From the NCBI GenBank assembly GCA_023142805.1, contig JAGLIU010000102.1, positions 1 to 8,799 on the forward strand: 8,799 nucleotides of DNA, given 5' to 3'. Positions 7,547 to 8,799 of this stretch are shown in pieces. The position numbers and the translations under genes were made by a program. The stretch is from Candidatus Omnitrophota bacterium. GTDB taxonomy: Bacteria > Omnitrophota > Gorgyraeia > Tantalellales > Tantalellaceae. Under the pieces are notes generated by a model. It saw nothing but the letters and a program-made list of their open reading frames with translations. It was not told where the DNA came from and searched no databases. Numbering within the stretch: position 1 is the first letter of the stretch; every line of letters begins with the position of its first letter.

Positions 7547-7723
7547 TTATCCGCCCTGCTCCTGCTTCTCTATCCACTTATCTATCGTGTCTTTTTTGAA
7601 ACGCCACTTTGAACCAACCTTGAAGGCCGGGATCTTACCCTCTTGAGCATGTTTATAGATCGTAACTATCTTCATTTTTAGATAGTCGGCTACTTCACTC
7701 ACTGTCAGTACTGCATTACTCAT
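7547..7723 (-). CDS. Small excisionase/MerR-type HTH DNA-binding protein
   Basis: A 58-residue protein read from an ATG at 7723 with a strong ribosome binding site (AAGGAG, five bases before the start). The sequence has the whole single-domain winged HTH of the HTH_17/excisionase family: LTVSEVADYLKMKIVTIYKH (6-25), EGKIPAFKVG (28-37) and KWRFKKDTIDKWIEKQ (39-54). Such proteins bind DNA as small regulators or phage/plasmid excisionases. No integrase or phage gene is nearby, so a regulatory role is more likely. It lies just ahead of the biosynthetic genes in the same direction, 54 bp from the triad-less KS, with no terminator between, so it may head the operon and control its own promoter region (inference). 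Close relatives occur in many copies in some uncultivated bacterial genomes, so the specific target cannot be told. Confidence 0.88.
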   Translation of the reverse strand: MSNAVLTVSEVADYLKMKIVTIYKHAQEGKIPAFKVGSKWRFKKDTIDKWIEKQEQGG

Positions 7724-7740
7724 GATCTCTCCTTCAGCGC

Positions 7741-7836
7741 TTATTGGTATATATTATTGTTTTTTGTTGTTATAGTTTGGCGCGAACAAATACCGCTTAA
7801 TGCATATTGCAAAAACTCAATAAAAAATATTACCAT
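7741..7836 (-). CDS. Candidate 31-residue small ORF in the leader of the HTH gene
   Basis: An ATG at 7836 is preceded by TTGGAG with five bases between GGAG and the start. It opens 31 codons ending in TAA at 7743-7741, 17 bp before the HTH start and just upstream of its ribosome binding site. The first half is hydrophobic (MVIFFIEFLQYALSGIC) and the second half polar and Asn/Thr-rich. I recognise no family. It could be a leader peptide that couples translation into the HTH gene, a small membrane-associated protein, or a chance ORF in AT-rich spacer. The well-placed ribosome binding site and its position directly before a real gene are the only support. Confidence 0.35.
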   Translation of the reverse strand: MVIFFIEFLQYALSGICSRQTITTKNNNIYQ

Positions 7837-8003
7837 GTCTTCTCCAATGTTAAATGTATTTTCAATGTCAATACGTCTTTTAGACAACAAACCTTCCGGA
7901 CAATAACTTCGAAAGTTTTGCCCTCACTTGTTATTTCTTGATATCTAATACAATAAACTATTCTGAAAGTGAATTTAGTGTTACTATTTGTTTTGTGTTA
8001 ATA
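7837..8003 (-). other. Transcribed leader / spacer without a recognised gene
   Basis: About 165 bases between the predicted promoter and the candidate small ORF. I see no coding frame with a convincing ribosome binding site. On the minus strand there are only short potential hairpins, for example GTCT-AAA-AGAC near 7877-7887 and AACTT-TCG-AAGTT near 7906-7918. A TTGACA occurs near 7865-7870 but lacks a matching -10 at the right distance. No known riboswitch class is apparent. The length of the leader is itself unusual if the promoter at 8004-8031 is the start point. Confidence 0.4.
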
Positions 8004-8031
8004 AGTATACGGACAGAAAGAGGTGAGTCAA
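8004..8031 (-). promoter_or_regulatory. Predicted sigma70-type promoter for the HTH-biosynthetic operon
   Basis: On the minus strand TTGACT (8031-8026) and TATACT (8009-8004) are separated by 16 bp; each differs from the sigma70 consensus by one base. Transcription would start near 7997 and read into the small ORF, the HTH gene and the operon. It lies in the only sizeable spacer ahead of the operon. Spacing of 16 rather than 17 bp and the AT-rich setting leave some chance of coincidence. Confidence 0.6.
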
Positions 8032-8046
8032 GTTTTTGAAATGCTT

Positions 8047-8068
8047 TTTTTGAGTATATACTCAAAAA
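8047..8068. promoter_or_regulatory. Perfect 22-bp palindrome next to the promoter (operator candidate)
   Basis: Each half-site is TTTTTGAGTAT, and the two halves form an uninterrupted perfect dyad centred between 8057 and 8058. It lies 15 bp upstream of the predicted -35 box, so its centre is near -60 relative to the predicted start, a place used by activators. The stem ends in A5 on both strands rather than in a T tract, which argues against an intrinsic terminator. Which protein would bind is unknown; the HTH protein encoded downstream is one candidate. Confidence 0.5.
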
Positions 8069-8087
8069 GGTTGCCTGCAAAATTTAT

Positions 8088-8105
8088 GTAAGCGCTTGCA
8101 CTTAC
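8088..8105 (-). terminator. Weak hairpin after pgpA, possible terminator
   Basis: Read on the minus strand, GTAAGTG-CAAG-CGCTTAC forms a 7-bp stem (one G-U pair) with a 4-base loop, 9 bases after the pgpA stop. It is followed by ATAAATTTT, a poor U tract. It could end the pgsA-pgpA transcript, but the stem is short. Confidence 0.3.
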
Positions 8106-8114
8106 TTAACTTGC

Positions 8115-8555
8115 TTAAACTGTTAACATTCGTAAAATAAGATTTACATAGATACCGGCTGCTAGATCGTCCAGCATTACGCCCCACCCATTGCCGTATT
8201 TTTCAAGCAATTTAAGCGGCGGGATCTTACTTATATCTATAAAACGATATAGTCCGAAACCTATGACCAGCGTCAGAGGTGTTATAGGTATAGACAAAAA
8301 CGCTATAAAAATGCAGGCAAATTCATCTATTACTATATAGGAAGGGTCTTTTTCTTTTGTTTCTTCTTCTATTTTCCTTGAGGAGATGACCCCGGCTGAA
8401 AAAAGCGCGATAAATATGATGAGATATATCAGTTCGTACTTATGTAAAAGGACGCAGAGAATCAGACCCGCTAAACTACCGATCGTGCCGGGAGCTTTCG
8501 GACAATATCCCAAACCGAAAACGGTGGCTATTTGTCGAGCTATTTTTATCTTCAT
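8115..8555 (-). CDS. pgpA: Phosphatidylglycerophosphatase A
   Basis: This 146-residue membrane protein removes the phosphate from phosphatidylglycerophosphate to give phosphatidylglycerol at the inner membrane. The PgpA family motifs are clear: GLGYCPKAPGTIGSLAG (14-30), DPSYIVIDEFA (70-80, with Asp77 and Glu78), GLYRFIDISK (101-110) and GNGWGVMLDDLAAGIY (121-136, with Asp129 and Asp130). Hydrophobic stretches near 27-57, 80-100 and 131-144 give the expected membrane topology. The family KPxP after FDI is KIPP here, a small departure. It follows the gene for the preceding pathway step, PgsA, by 36 bp, so the two form one operon. The ATG at 8555 is the only start available before an in-frame upstream stop; the ribosome binding site is weak. 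Confidence 0.93.
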   Translation of the reverse strand: MKIKIARQIATVFGLGYCPKAPGTIGSLAGLILCVLLHKYELIYLIIFIALFSAGVISSRKIEEETKEKDPSYIVIDEFACIFIAFLSIPITPLTLVIGFGLYRFIDISKIPPLKLLEKYGNGWGVMLDDLAAGIYVNLILRMLTV

Positions 8556-8591
8556 AGCACTTTTTTTACCATAATCCGCAAAATCTATAAA

Positions 8592-8799
8592 TTACGCCTT
8601 ATCGCCAAGCAAATATTTCCGGTTTCCGGCGATATAAGAAACTCCGCTTATAATAGTCAATACAACTGTCACTATCATCATGAAAAATATTACCTGTTTA
8701 TACCAATATTCGAAAGTCGGGTTCCAAAAATAGAATGTCCTCACTCCCGCTTCCTTAATAATTATAAACACAAGTATTATCACTATAGACAGCATTTGT
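8592..8799 (-). CDS. pgsA: CDP-diacylglycerol--glycerol-3-phosphate phosphatidyltransferase, C-terminal part (5' end cut by window)
   Basis: The frame is open to the right edge, leaving the last 68 residues. It begins QMLSIVIILVFIIIKEAG, where the Gln and following helix match the conserved T-x-x-Q stretch of CDP-alcohol phosphatidyltransferases. It ends with a final membrane helix and TIISGVSYIAGNRKYL, typical of PgsA C-termini. The catalytic DGxxAR motif lies upstream of the window and cannot be checked. The methionine at 8795 is internal, not a start. PgsA makes phosphatidylglycerophosphate from CDP-diacylglycerol and glycerol-3-phosphate, the substrate of the next gene's product, PgpA, and this neighbour supports PgsA over other CDP-alcohol transferases. 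Confidence 0.8.
   Translation of the reverse strand, partial: QMLSIVIILVFIIIKEAGVRTFYFWNPTFEYWYKQVIFFMMIVTVVLTIISGVSYIAGNRKYLLGDKA

Larger units (their letters stand above)
905..7723 (-). other. Putative type II polyketide / unusual fatty-acid biosynthetic operon
   Basis: Eight genes lie in one direction with gaps of at most 54 bp: HTH, triad-less KS, thioester-type reductase, ketoreductase, ACP, nitroreductase, intact KS and FAD oxidoreductase. The junctions are +54, overlap 8, overlap 17, +32, overlap 11, +20 and overlap 4 bp, followed by a 4-bp overlap into the 7TM sensor. No terminator is seen inside. The enzyme set has KS, a chain-length-factor candidate, KR and ACP but no dehydratase, FabI/FabK-type enoyl reductase, malonyl transferase, thioesterase or phosphopantetheinyl transferase. 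Co-transcription is inferred from spacing; the product is not known. Confidence 0.75.

Noticed and set aside
7547..7723. Evidence of a prophage or integrative element from the excisionase-like gene
   Set aside because: No integrase, att-like direct repeat, tRNA or phage gene is seen in the window.
7880..7927. Mini-ORF with a GTG start in the leader
   Set aside because: Only about 15 codons, with no ribosome binding site before it.
8047..8068. The 22-bp palindrome as a rho-independent terminator
   Set aside because: The stem is almost all A/T and is followed by A residues then GG or GC on the two strands rather than by a T tract.

Overview
The window is AT-rich DNA (roughly two-thirds A+T by eye) from a bacterium. 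Every supportable gene lies on the minus strand, so transcription runs from high to low coordinates. The host looks like an uncultivated, Gram-negative-type lineage. Omnitrophota or a neighbouring candidate phylum is my guess from the overall style: short excisionase-like HTH proteins, a 7TM sensor of the 'LMDI..IKK' type and compact PgsA-PgpA lipid genes. This placement is weak and no rRNA is present.

Layout in the direction of transcription. (1) 8799-8115: the C-terminal end of pgsA (cut by the window edge) followed by pgpA, two successive steps of phosphatidylglycerol synthesis. (2) 8114-7724: a 391-bp spacer. It holds a weak terminator-like hairpin, a perfect 22-bp palindrome, a near-consensus sigma70 promoter, a leader of about 160 nt and a 31-codon candidate small ORF with a good ribosome binding site. 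(3) 7723-7547: a 58-residue excisionase/MerR-type HTH protein. (4) 7492-905: a tightly packed, probably co-transcribed set of seven biosynthetic genes: KS-like protein with no catalytic triad, thioester-reductase-type SDR, FabG-type ketoreductase, acyl carrier protein, nitroreductase-family flavoprotein, intact FabF-type ketosynthase, and a CrtISO/RetSat-like FAD oxidoreductase. (5) 908-1: the membrane part of a 7TM sensor protein, coupled to the last enzyme by an ATGA overlap and cut by the left edge.

Reading of the biology (inference). An active ketosynthase plus a triad-less ketosynthase homologue, a dedicated ACP and a ketoreductase is the layout of a type II polyketide / unusual fatty-acid synthase, with the dead KS in the role of chain-length factor. 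The thioester reductase could release or modify the chain as an aldehyde or alcohol. The flavin enzymes could desaturate, reduce or isomerise it. No dehydratase, classical enoyl reductase, acyltransferase or phosphopantetheinyl transferase is visible, so those functions would have to come from elsewhere or not be needed. The product is unknown. I do not recognise this gene combination as a characterised pathway, and it is the most interesting content of the window.
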